A stretch of 8,200 nucleotides of DNA from assembly GCA_902772565.1 (NCBI GenBank), contig CACYBJ010000299.1, forward strand, positions 1 to 8,200. Reading direction: 5' to 3'. Below the pieces are notes generated by a model that searched no databases, had not been told where the DNA came from, and was given only the letters and a program-made list of their open reading frames with translations. Positions 1-6,873 of the stretch are shown here, in pieces. How positions within the stretch are numbered: position 1 is the first letter of the stretch; each line of letters begins with the position of its first letter. Position numbers and translations under genes: made by a program. The DNA is from an uncultured Lachnospiraceae bacterium. GTDB lineage: Bacteria > Bacillota > Clostridia > Lachnospirales > Lachnospiraceae.

Positions 1-1
1 A

Positions 2-1000
2 AATGATATTCAGACTATTTTATTCGGATCGATCAAGTCGAACAACTATTTTGTTTCAGAATACAGTGATGGCTCGCGAATTTATTTGCTATACCTATAT
101 CTGATCAGTCAACTGAATGCTGAAAGAATGCTTCCGTTCATAACGGGCGTCATCATTTATACTGCGTCATCAAGAATAATCATGATGGCGGTGGATGACT
201 ATGGGGAGGAAGTTGAAGACTGGAAGATTTCCTTTTGCTTCTTTTTCTTGTTAATAATGCTTGATTTCAGAACGATTTCCGGAATCAGAAATATGTTGAC
301 CTTTTCGGTCGCTGCATATGTTATGTATTTGGATCTTGTCAGAAAGAAAAACGTGATCCTTTGCTTTATAGCTTATATACTTTTAGCAGGCATACATACA
401 AGCGTATATATTATTATCCTTTTGCGAATACTGTTGCTCTTTAAGTTTATACCGTTTTGGGGAAAACTGCTCATTGCGGTTTTGTCGATGAGCTTTCTCA
501 GTGTCGTCGTTTCGATTCTAATGCGTTTTTCACATGTGAGTATAGTGTCATCAATTGTCTATAAAATTTCTGTTTACTTTTTCACGGAAGGCAGGTACTA
601 TTTTATATCGAGGGTACTGGTCAGAGCCTTTTTGGTACTCTTATATCTTTTAACCTATGGTTATTTAAAAATGAATCAATACATACCGGAGGTTTTCAGC
701 GAATATTTAGAGTTTTTTCTGATAGTTGTTTTTCTTGATATTGGAGCATTCAGGCAATATGATACGTTTGTTCGCCTGCATATATTCCTGTATTGTGCGG
801 TGAGCCCTTTACTGCTGACCTATCTGCACAGTTGTGTGGACGAAATGCCCTATAAACTCATAGCTGCAGATTCATCATACTCCGGAATAATAGAAACTTT
901 ATTATATGCGATGCTGTTTTCTTCAATTATCCTTGTTGCGATGCTTTATTATCAATCATATTATCCACCAATGGACAGCGGTTTCTCGTTTGGCATATGA
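2..1000 (+). CDS. EpsG family polysaccharide polymerase (Wzy-like), 5' end missing
   Basis: Integral membrane protein predicted to polymerise lipid-linked repeat units on the outer face of the membrane. The frame is open from base 2 with no stop, so the gene begins left of the window; the TTG at 86 lies within the coding frame and is not a convincing start. About 332 residues are visible, against roughly 360 for the family, so some 30-40 residues are missing. The protein is a chain of hydrophobic segments. It carries the EpsG-type signature RTISGIRN (about bases 272-295), followed by an amphipathic stretch with positive charges (LVRKKN) and a hydrophobic helix with the conserved-looking AGIHTS. 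These match the 'R.....RN.LA ... H.S' pattern known in EpsG/Wzy proteins. The gene is AT-rich (about 30% GC in the line at 361). It ends 32 bases before the pyruvyl transferase and is probably co-transcribed with it. An O-antigen ligase or another Wzy family is less likely. Confidence 0.8.
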   Translation, partial: NDIQTILFGSIKSNNYFVSEYSDGSRIYLLYLYLISQLNAERMLPFITGVIIYTASSRIIMMAVDDYGEEVEDWKISFCFFFLLIMLDFRTISGIRNMLTFSVAAYVMYLDLVRKKNVILCFIAYILLAGIHTSVYIIILLRILLLFKFIPFWGKLLIAVLSMSFLSVVVSILMRFSHVSIVSSIVYKISVYFFTEGRYYFISRVLVRAFLVLLYLLTYGYLKMNQYIPEVFSEYLEFFLIVVFLDIGAFRQYDTFVRLHIFLYCAVSPLLLTYLHSCVDEMPYKLIAADSSYSGIIETLLYAMLFSSIILVAMLYYQSYYPPMDSGFSFGI

Positions 1001-1032
1001 TAAACACTTACAACAACGTGGGGGGATAAAAA

Positions 1033-2109
1033 ATGAGAAAAAAAATAGGTATTGTGACACTGTTCGGAACTTTCAATTATGGCAACAGGCTGCAAAATTT
1101 GGCTGTACAAACATGTCTGACTAAGAGGGGGTTCTCAGTTGAATCGATTGTGTGGAAACCAAGCAGGCTCAAATGGCGCGCCTACCCGTTGTTTGTTTTC
1201 TTCAAAGCAAAGGTAAAGAAAGACCCGGAAGCAAAACGTACGCATAGTTTTCTGCACTTTAATAGCCGGTATTGTCCCACTCGTTTTATCTACAGCAAAA
1301 ACAGGAGCATTCCCACAAAAATACGTGATGGTTACGATTATTTTATTACCGGCAGCGACCAGGTTTGGAACACAAATTCATTTGGAAAAGACACCTTTCA
1401 GGATGAGCTGTCCTTGTACTTCCTGAAATTCGCCAAAGATGCGCAAAAGGTTTGTATTTGTCCCAGCATTGGAATTGCTCACTTCAAGGATGAACATGTC
1501 GAAGCCGTAAGGCAAGCCCTTCAAGGATTCAGATACCTCAGCTGTCGTGAAAAACAAGGCGCAGACGAACTAAACCGCATCACAGGGAGATCGTGTGAAT
1601 GGCTGATCGATCCCACGCTCTGCGTGACGCGTGAAGAATGGCTGGAGATCCTGTCCATACAGCAAAAACAGCGAAAGAATCCATATCTGCTTCTATTTTT
1701 CCTGGACGGTATGAGCACGGAGTTGGAACAGTTTATCCGGGAATACGCTGCAGGCAGATATGAAATCATCAATCCTTCTGATCCTGCCAGCCCATGGTAC
1801 AGCATTGATCCATCAGCTTTTGTTTTGCTTCTCTCGGAAGCAAATATGGTGTTTACTGATTCGTTCCATGTGACTGCGTTTTCTATTAACTTTCAAGTCC
1901 CGTTTTACGTGTTTAACAGAATTAAATCGAGAACGATGACTTCCCGTATCGAATCCATTTGCGAATTGTTCCAACTGCAGAGCAGGTACATTCTTGAACA
2001 GAAACCTTTTGAGATCCTTGAAAAATGTGATTTTGGACCAGCTGAACGACAGCTTGTTGTGGAAAGAGAGAAGTTTGAAGCCTATCTGGACAAGTGTTTT
2101 GAAACATAA
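1033..2109 (+). CDS. Polysaccharide pyruvyl transferase family protein
   Basis: Cytoplasmic enzyme of the CsaB/polysaccharide pyruvyl transferase family (Pfam PF04230), which typically moves pyruvate from phosphoenolpyruvate onto a sugar hydroxyl as a ketal and makes the polymer acidic. The 358-residue length is normal. Visible landmarks are an N-terminal IGIVTLFGTFNYGNRLQN (residues 5-22), GSDQVWN (107-113), SCREKQG (170-176), DPTL (193-196) and TDSFHVTAFSI (275-285). The last matches the family's C-terminal '[TS]DSFH' motif with its conserved histidine. The ATG follows a G-rich Shine-Dalgarno (GGGGGG, 1020-1025) at about 7 bases. The stop is immediately followed by the ribosome binding site of the flippase gene, so the two are likely co-transcribed. 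The exact acceptor sugar cannot be read from the sequence. Some members of this family in polysaccharide loci have no proven pyruvylation activity. Confidence 0.85.
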   Translation: MRKKIGIVTLFGTFNYGNRLQNLAVQTCLTKRGFSVESIVWKPSRLKWRAYPLFVFFKAKVKKDPEAKRTHSFLHFNSRYCPTRFIYSKNRSIPTKIRDGYDYFITGSDQVWNTNSFGKDTFQDELSLYFLKFAKDAQKVCICPSIGIAHFKDEHVEAVRQALQGFRYLSCREKQGADELNRITGRSCEWLIDPTLCVTREEWLEILSIQQKQRKNPYLLLFFLDGMSTELEQFIREYAAGRYEIINPSDPASPWYSIDPSAFVLLLSEANMVFTDSFHVTAFSINFQVPFYVFNRIKSRTMTSRIESICELFQLQSRYILEQKPFEILEKCDFGPAERQLVVEREKFEAYLDKCFET

Positions 2110-2114
2110 AGGAG
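2108..2114 (+). promoter_or_regulatory. Ribosome binding site that fixes the TTG start of the flippase
   Basis: AAAGGAG overlaps the stop codon of the pyruvyl transferase gene and lies 10 bases before TTG 2125. No ATG or GTG lies between the in-frame stop at 2107-2109 and this TTG. The next possible start is GTG 2179, which would remove the conserved N-terminal segment. Confidence 0.75.
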
Positions 2115-2124
2115 AGCGAAGAAT

Positions 2125-3660
2125 TTGCGCGGCAATCAGCTGAAACTTGGAGCAATATTATCATATCTGCAGACAGTGGTTCACGTTCTCGTTGGGCTGA
2201 TTTATACGCCTGTGATGATCCGGCTGCTTGGCAGGAGTGAGTTTGGACTATATAACACAGTTTCGTCAACCATCTCCATGCTTTCCATACTCAGTCTGGG
2301 ATTCAACAGCGGTTATATCCGATACTATGCGAGATACAAGAAAGAGGAAAACCAAGAGGCCATCAACAGACTGAATGGCTTGTTCCTCTTGATATTTTGT
2401 ATTATCGGTATGGTGGGATTTTGCTGCGGCCTCTTCCTTATGCAGCACCTGGAGATGGTTTTTCAGGATGGACTTTCCACAGAAGAATATTCCATAGCTC
2501 GTACGCTGATGCTTATCCTGACCATCAATCTGGCGATTTCATTTCCCATGAGTGTATTTCAGAACATCATTTCCGCTCATGAGCGCTTTGTTATACTGAA
2601 GCTTCTGGGAATTGTGAAAACGGTGCTCGGCCCTATGCTGACTTTGCCGCTGCTGTTGATGGGATACCGTTCTGTGGCGATGGTGTCTGTGACTGTGCTG
2701 GTGGCCCTGCTGGTTGATCTCTGTTACTTAATTTTTGTCAAAAGAAAGCTGGGAGAACGGTTCTGGTTTAACCATTTTGAAAAGGGTCTGCTGTTCAGCC
2801 TGTTCTCGTTTACGGCTTTTGTTGCTCTGAACACTATTATCGACCAGATCAACTGGAATGTAGACAAGATCCTGCTTGGCAGATTCAAAGGAACGGATTC
2901 TGTTGCGGTTTATTCTGTTGGATACACTTTGTATAACTATTATATGATCATTTCCCTGGCTGTGTCCGGTGTGTTTACTCCGCGCATTCACAAGATTTAT
3001 AACGAGTTCAAGAATGAGCCAGCGAAGCTGAATGCCGGTTTCACCAAGCTGTTTATCCGCGTTGGCAGGATCCAGTATCTGATCCTGGGCCTTGAGGCCA
3101 GCGGGATAGTGCTTTTCGGACGTGGTTTCATTTATTTCTGGGCTGGAGCGGGATATGAAGATGCCTATCCCGTTGCGCTTCTGCTGGTTTTGCCTGCATC
3201 CATTGCGTTGATCCAGAACATTGGGATTGAGATCCAACGCGCTGAGAACAAACACAAATTCCGTGCTATCGTGTATACGGTTATGGCGCTGCTCAATTTG
3301 GTACTATCCTGGTTTTTGTGCCAGAAATATGGCCCTGTGGGCAGTGCCTTTGGTACGGCGGTCTCTTTGATCGTAGCAAATGGATTCATTATGAACATTT
3401 ATTATCACAGGCAGTGTGGGATAGATATTCCGTTATTCTGGAAAAACATCATACGAGTGAGTGCGTCTTATTTGGTTCCCATTGGCATTGGATGGGTCAT
3501 GACGTATTTTTTGCCGGCCGGATCCATACTGGTGATGGCGATTGAAATTGTGGCGTACACACTTATTTACTTCTTGTCCGTTTGGCTTTTCGGCATGAAC
3601 GATGAGGAGAAAGCCCTGGTAAGAACTCCCCTTAGAAGAGTCCTGCATCTCAAGAAATAA
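2125..3660 (+). CDS. Oligosaccharide flippase family protein (Wzx-like)
   Basis: Multi-spanning membrane protein (511 residues) of the MOP/polysaccharide-transporter superfamily (PF01943 type). It is predicted to flip undecaprenyl-linked repeat units across the membrane. Evidence includes the N-terminal pattern NQLKLGAILSY (residues 4-14) followed by LVGLIYTPVMIRLLGRSEFGLYN, which is typical of these flippases. The protein has about a dozen hydrophobic stretches separated by short charged loops, and the internal segment DQINWNVDKILLGRF (around residues 241-255) resembles the family's conserved 'D...LG.F' loop. The start is TTG, set by AAAGGAG at 2108-2114. It follows the pyruvyl transferase stop by 15 bases and is followed 27 bases later by the FrhB-like gene, as expected for an operon. 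GC content is high (57% in the line at 2641), unlike the polymerase gene. A lipid II-type MOP transporter is possible, but the context favours Wzx. Confidence 0.88.
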   Translation: MRGNQLKLGAILSYLQTVVHVLVGLIYTPVMIRLLGRSEFGLYNTVSSTISMLSILSLGFNSGYIRYYARYKKEENQEAINRLNGLFLLIFCIIGMVGFCCGLFLMQHLEMVFQDGLSTEEYSIARTLMLILTINLAISFPMSVFQNIISAHERFVILKLLGIVKTVLGPMLTLPLLLMGYRSVAMVSVTVLVALLVDLCYLIFVKRKLGERFWFNHFEKGLLFSLFSFTAFVALNTIIDQINWNVDKILLGRFKGTDSVAVYSVGYTLYNYYMIISLAVSGVFTPRIHKIYNEFKNEPAKLNAGFTKLFIRVGRIQYLILGLEASGIVLFGRGFIYFWAGAGYEDAYPVALLLVLPASIALIQNIGIEIQRAENKHKFRAIVYTVMALLNLVLSWFLCQKYGPVGSAFGTAVSLIVANGFIMNIYYHRQCGIDIPLFWKNIIRVSASYLVPIGIGWVMTYFLPAGSILVMAIEIVAYTLIYFLSVWLFGMNDEEKALVRTPLRRVLHLKK

Positions 3661-3687
3661 AATCATGCCTGGAGAGGATGAATTGTC

Positions 3688-4887
3688 ATGGTACCCATTG
3701 AGCATGTCGGGAAGGATTGCTGTGGATGCGGCGCGTGCGCAAATATCTGTCCGAAGCGTTGCATCGCGATGAAAGCTGACGAAGAAGGTTTTTTATATCC
3801 GAAGGTCATGGCGGACGGCTGTATCAAATGTGGAGCCTGTGAAAAGGTATGCCCTGTGCTGCATTCCGAGCCGGAGAACGAGGAAGACCGGGATGAGACT
3901 TGGGCAGCTTCAGTCCTTGACCCGGAAATCCTGCGTGTGAGTTCGTCCGGCGGCATGTTCACAGTGCTGGCACAAAATTGCCTGAATGAAGGCGGATGTG
4001 TCTTTGGCGCCGCTTTTTCAGAGGACGTGCGTACTGTGCGCCATGTGATGGTGGAGACGATGGAGGAGCTCAACACATTGCGCGGATCCAAGTATATACA
4101 GAGCGAGATCGGCGGCTGTTATACAGCGGTTCGAGATCAGCTGAAGGTCGGCAGGCGAGTGCTTTTTACTGGCACGCCGTGCCAGACCGCTGGGTTAAAG
4201 TGTTTTCTCGGCCGAGAGTATGATAACCTGCTGACGGTTGATCTGATCTGCCATGGCGCGCCGTCCGCACTGCTTTGGCAAAAATACCTGGACGCAAAGG
4301 AACAGGAAATGGGCGGGAAGGCAGTGACGGCTAATTTCCGCTCCAAGAAAAACGGATGGCGTGGGTATGGCATGCAGATCGGTTTTAACAACGGTTTGAG
4401 CAGCTATCAAACGATCGGTAAGGATCAATTTTTACAAATCTTCCTGAAGAATGCATCCTTAAGGGAATCCTGTTATCACTGCGCCGTGAAAAGGAAAGCT
4501 GGATTCATTTCTGATATTACCATAGGCGATTTCTGGGGAGTGGAGAAAGCAGCGCCTGAAATGGATAATACGATGGGAGTGTCCCTGTCGCTGATTCACA
4601 CGGGAAAGGGTAAGAGGTACTTTGAGCAAATCAAAGCCGCATTGTATGCAAAGAAGGTGGATAAGGAAACAGCGCTGCGCCTGAATCCGGTATACCGTCA
4701 ATCAGTCATCAGACCGAAGAAACGGGATCGGATATATACAGACCTCAGGACGAAAGATTGGAATAAGATCTTAAGGAAATATATGTCAGATAGCTTAAAG
4801 GTGAGAATACGGCGCAAGCTGTCGAAATCATTTCTTGGCAAACTGGTCAGAAATTCTAAGTCACTGTATACCAGTAGCAAACCGTGA
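3688..4887 (+). CDS. 4Fe-4S and FrhB/FdhB-domain protein (coenzyme F420 hydrogenase/dehydrogenase beta subunit family)
   Basis: Predicted cytoplasmic iron-sulfur flavoprotein of 399 residues. The N-terminus holds two ferredoxin-type C-x2-C-x2-C-x3-C-P clusters: C11, C14, C17, C21-P and C45, C48, C51, C55-P. FrhB/FdhB N- and C-terminal domains (PF04422, PF04432) follow, shown by SSSGGMF (85-91), GSKYIQS (133-139), LFTGTPCQ (159-166) and CHGAPS (188-193), and a later SDITIGDFWGVEK motif. Related proteins reduce F420 or other substrates through FAD. In clostridial polysaccharide loci they sit beside pyruvyl transferases and flippases, as here; their substrate there is not known to me and is probably a sugar or precursor, not F420. 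GGAGAGG (3671-3677) precedes the ATG by 10 bases. The final four bases overlap a GTG that opens the LicD remnant. GC is high (57% in the line at 4261). Confidence 0.87.
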   Translation: MVPIEHVGKDCCGCGACANICPKRCIAMKADEEGFLYPKVMADGCIKCGACEKVCPVLHSEPENEEDRDETWAASVLDPEILRVSSSGGMFTVLAQNCLNEGGCVFGAAFSEDVRTVRHVMVETMEELNTLRGSKYIQSEIGGCYTAVRDQLKVGRRVLFTGTPCQTAGLKCFLGREYDNLLTVDLICHGAPSALLWQKYLDAKEQEMGGKAVTANFRSKKNGWRGYGMQIGFNNGLSSYQTIGKDQFLQIFLKNASLRESCYHCAVKRKAGFISDITIGDFWGVEKAAPEMDNTMGVSLSLIHTGKGKRYFEQIKAALYAKKVDKETALRLNPVYRQSVIRPKKRDRIYTDLRTKDWNKILRKYMSDSLKVRIRRKLSKSFLGKLVRNSKSLYTSSKP

Positions 4888-5105
4888 TTAGTGTAATCCC
4901 GAGGGAAGTGTATTATCCGCACAGGATGTTGCAGTTTGTAGCCCGTCAGCTCTATGGGATGAATCAAACGGAGAAATATCTGGAAGCAGAATTCGGTGAC
5001 TACATGACATTACCGTCTGAGGATGAGCGCGTTACGCATGGCGGTCTTGTGAACTTGGAGAACGATAATTCTGTGTATATCCAGAAGGCGGATTGTTCAG
5101 TGTGA
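4884..5105 (+). pseudogene. LicD family phosphotransferase, C-terminal remnant
   Basis: LicD proteins transfer phosphocholine or related phospho-groups to surface glycans. Only about the last 50 residues of such a protein are recognisable here, in a 73-residue reading frame that begins at GTG 4884, overlapping the preceding stop codon. PREVYYPHRML (residues 6-16), a short acidic linker, then YLEAEFGDYMTLPSEDE (32-48) and RVTHGG (49-54) match the typical LicD ending 'R..yfP...m.F ... yL...fGDYM.lPp...R..H'. Nothing LicD-like lies upstream: the frame is closed by a TAG at 4875-4877 and the FrhB-like gene occupies the other frame. The N-terminal catalytic half is absent, so this is a deletion remnant, perhaps still translated by coupling through the GTGA overlap. 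The last 19 residues (after VTHGG) are not typical of the family and may be read-out sequence. Confidence 0.7.
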
Positions 5106-5124
5106 ATATGCGGTGATACCGTAG

Positions 5125-5301
5125 ATTCATTGGTATGTCGAGCACATGGGACAGCAGAGTTATTATGGGAAGGTGCAGGGCAACCTGATCTATATCCGTG
5201 AGTGTGATGTCAGGATCATAGAGGTACCGGACGAGATGTGGTGTGAAATAGACGACATAGATGATCTAGAAAGGGCCAGAGTGCGGTTTTCACCGTCGTG
5301 A
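5125..5301 (+). pseudogene. NTP transferase (LicC / sugar-phosphate nucleotidyltransferase type), C-terminal remnant
   Basis: A reading frame of 58 residues with no ATG at its head (the frame is closed by TAG at 5122-5124) ends in EVPDEMWCEIDDIDDLERAR (residues 33-52). The pattern 'W.EID...DLE.A' is the usual C-terminal metal-binding ending of sugar-nucleotide and choline-phosphate nucleotidyltransferases. The EID aspartate normally helps bind the metal and NTP. The preceding part (HWYVEHMGQQSYYGK) could belong to the same domain, but I cannot align it firmly. The nucleotide-binding N-terminus is missing, so the enzyme cannot be active. It lies directly after the LicD remnant and 12 bases before ATG 5314. 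Enzymes of this type make the CDP-choline or CDP-activated donor used by LicD, so the pair suggests a decayed decoration module. The exact substrate is unknown. Confidence 0.55.
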
Positions 5302-5321
5302 TAAATTACTACAATGAAAGC

Positions 5322-5328
5322 GGAGGAG
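5322..5328 (+). promoter_or_regulatory. Ribosome binding site pointing to TTG 5338 as the start
   Basis: GGAGGAG is a near-perfect Shine-Dalgarno sequence. It lies inside the coding sequence if translation starts at ATG 5314, and nothing similar precedes that ATG (the upstream bases are AAATTACTACA). From this site the ATG at 5333 opens a frame that stops after four codons. TTG 5338 is in the long frame at a spacing of 9 bases and is the best start. Confidence 0.65.
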
Positions 5329-5337
5329 AGAAATGCT

Positions 5338-6510
5338 TTGGAAATAAAGCAACGTTTGTTTGATGTAATCAAAAAAAGCCTCTGGAATATGGGAACAGCC
5401 ACGGCGGACTGGGAGATTTATGAGGAAATGAAATTGCATGCGATTGCCCCCCTGGCTGCACCGGTGCTGTCAGAGCTGAATCTTCCAGATGAACTGTTCA
5501 AGAAGTGGAAAATGACTTGTTTGCATACTATTGCTAACTATCAGTACTATATGTATGCACAGAAAACGCTCCCTATCACGGTGCCTTATGTGATTCTAAA
5601 AGGTACGTCTGCGGCACAGTATTATCCGTATCCAGAATATCGGATGATGGGCGACATCGACCTGATGACGAGCCATGAAGACTATGATGCGGCCTGTGAT
5701 ATGCTGCTGCAAAGCGATTTTAAAGAAAATACAAATGCTGTGGACAGATACCTGAACAGGCATCGGGAATTTATCAGAAATCGCGCTTATATCGAGATTC
5801 ACTCCTATTATGCTTTGAGGGATAAAAGGGAAGAGGTTAAAGCATTGGATGATCTGATCATTAGCGGGATTGGACCTACTCATGTTTTGCCTGATATGGT
5901 CAATGGACTGACGCTGATTGAGCATATCAACCACCATATTGAAGAGGGCTTGGGGTTGCGTCAAATCATCGACTGGATGATGTTTGTAGATCACTGCCTG
6001 CCTGACGAAAAATGGCCTGAGTTTGCTTCTTTGGCAAGTGTTACGGGACATGTGAAGCTCGCCATGACAGTTACCAGGATGTGCGAACTGTACCTTGGCC
6101 TTTCTGAACACAATTGGTGTGCTCAGGTGGATTCGACACTGTGTGAAACACTTATGGAGTACATTCTCTCCTGCGGCAATTTTGGCAGAAAAAAGGAAAC
6201 AAAGAGTCACACCAGCGAGGTCCTTCTGACTAGTGCTTCTTGGAAATCTATGCTAATCAAGCTGAAGCAACGCGGAGTGCTAAATTGGAGGACAGCGCAA
6301 AAGTATCCTTTCTTTCGGCCGCTCGCTGCCATTTACCAAATGATTCGATATGTTTTTGATGGCTTGACAAGAAAGAATGCTATAAAAAAACTGCGGGAAG
6401 AAATAATTATTAGTAGGAGAAACAGTAAACTCTTTGAATCTATCGGCGTAGCCCGAGAAAGAAGCGGCCGTGTTACCTATCATAATGGAAAGTATGTCAA
6501 CAAACAGTGA
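5338..6510 (+). CDS. Nucleotidyltransferase family protein (NTP_transf_5 type)
   Basis: A 390-residue protein from TTG 5338 (398 residues from ATG 5314). It resembles the uncharacterised nucleotidyltransferase family PF14907. From the TTG start, VILKGTSAAQYYP (85-97) is followed by the catalytic-looking GDIDL (105-109), whose DxD aspartates (106 and 108) would bind metal and NTP as in the polymerase-beta-like fold. Further on are YIEIHSYY, matching the family's 'vdlHw' strand, and IEHINHHIEEGLGLRQIIDW, the helical part with conserved histidines. The protein is cytoplasmic, with no signal peptide or membrane segment. Members are common in capsule and exopolysaccharide loci and in other contexts, but their substrates are mostly unknown. 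It follows the two decayed genes and probably shares their transcript. Its stop at 6508-6510 is followed by a long non-coding stretch. The family assignment is fairly secure; the role is not. Confidence 0.78.
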   Translation: MEIKQRLFDVIKKSLWNMGTATADWEIYEEMKLHAIAPLAAPVLSELNLPDELFKKWKMTCLHTIANYQYYMYAQKTLPITVPYVILKGTSAAQYYPYPEYRMMGDIDLMTSHEDYDAACDMLLQSDFKENTNAVDRYLNRHREFIRNRAYIEIHSYYALRDKREEVKALDDLIISGIGPTHVLPDMVNGLTLIEHINHHIEEGLGLRQIIDWMMFVDHCLPDEKWPEFASLASVTGHVKLAMTVTRMCELYLGLSEHNWCAQVDSTLCETLMEYILSCGNFGRKKETKSHTSEVLLTSASWKSMLIKLKQRGVLNWRTAQKYPFFRPLAAIYQMIRYVFDGLTRKNAIKKLREEIIISRRNSKLFESIGVARERSGRVTYHNGKYVNKQ

Positions 6511-6873
6511 TACCCCCTTGTTTACGAAGATATTTGTGTGCGGGATGGCAGTACGTGCGAGAAAGGCTGTGCCATACTGAACACGGGCTGTTTGAAGAAA
6601 AGTGGACTGCGAGAAGCCTATGGGGGTGTCAACCGGGACAGCGGGATTGTTATGAAAAAAGCCCCCACCGGCGATTTGTTTAGTGCTATAGCGAAGGAAG
6701 TCCCTTCCTCTGGCGGATGGGTGTAAGGCGTGGCCTTTTTGGCAATCGTCTGTTGATGCGCTGCGTGATGATCGATACTGTGGATAGATAGACTGTTCCC
6801 TCTGCAAGAACTTAACGTTACAGGTATCATAACACAAGTGACATACCTTCGGGAATATGGGAGGAAAGCCATT
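6511..6873 (+). other. Gene-poor block between nucleotidyltransferase and GT14 gene; possible decayed or repeat sequence
   Basis: I see no supported gene in these 363 bases. A plus-strand frame from GTG 6538 to 6726 (62 codons) continues in the same frame as the preceding gene's stop, has no clear ribosome binding site and resembles no family I know. The minus strand is also open here, but that frame runs into both flanking genes. Local structure includes TGGGGG (6620-6625) complementary to CCCCCA about 35 bases on, the small hairpin GAAGG-AAGTC-CCTTC in AGCGAAGGAAGTCCCTTCCT (about 6690-6709), and the palindrome TAACGTTA (6813-6820). TATCAT at 6825-6830 could be a weak -10 for the GT14 gene, but its -35 is poor. 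The block may be the scar of an insertion or cassette exchange. Confidence 0.45.
6859..6864 (+). promoter_or_regulatory. Ribosome binding site that fixes ATG 6874
   Basis: GGGAGG lies 9 bases before ATG 6874. The longer alternative at GTG 6838 has no Shine-Dalgarno sequence and would add twelve residues before the conserved N-terminal strand. Confidence 0.7.

Noticed and set aside
86..1000. TTG 86 as the true start of the polymerase gene
   Set aside because: The frame stays open to base 2, the upstream residues fit the protein, and there is no ribosome binding site before this TTG.
906..1124. Plus-strand frame of 72 codons bridging the polymerase and pyruvyl transferase genes
   Set aside because: It is out of frame with both and overlaps the well-supported start at 1033.
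2728..3255. Minus-strand open frame of 175 codons
   Set aside because: It is antisense to the flippase gene, and its charged, low-order composition is typical of the reverse complement of membrane-protein codons.
5596..6210. Minus-strand open frame of 204 codons
   Set aside because: It lies wholly antisense to the nucleotidyltransferase gene, has no ribosome binding site and shows no family features; the plus-strand protein has clear motifs.
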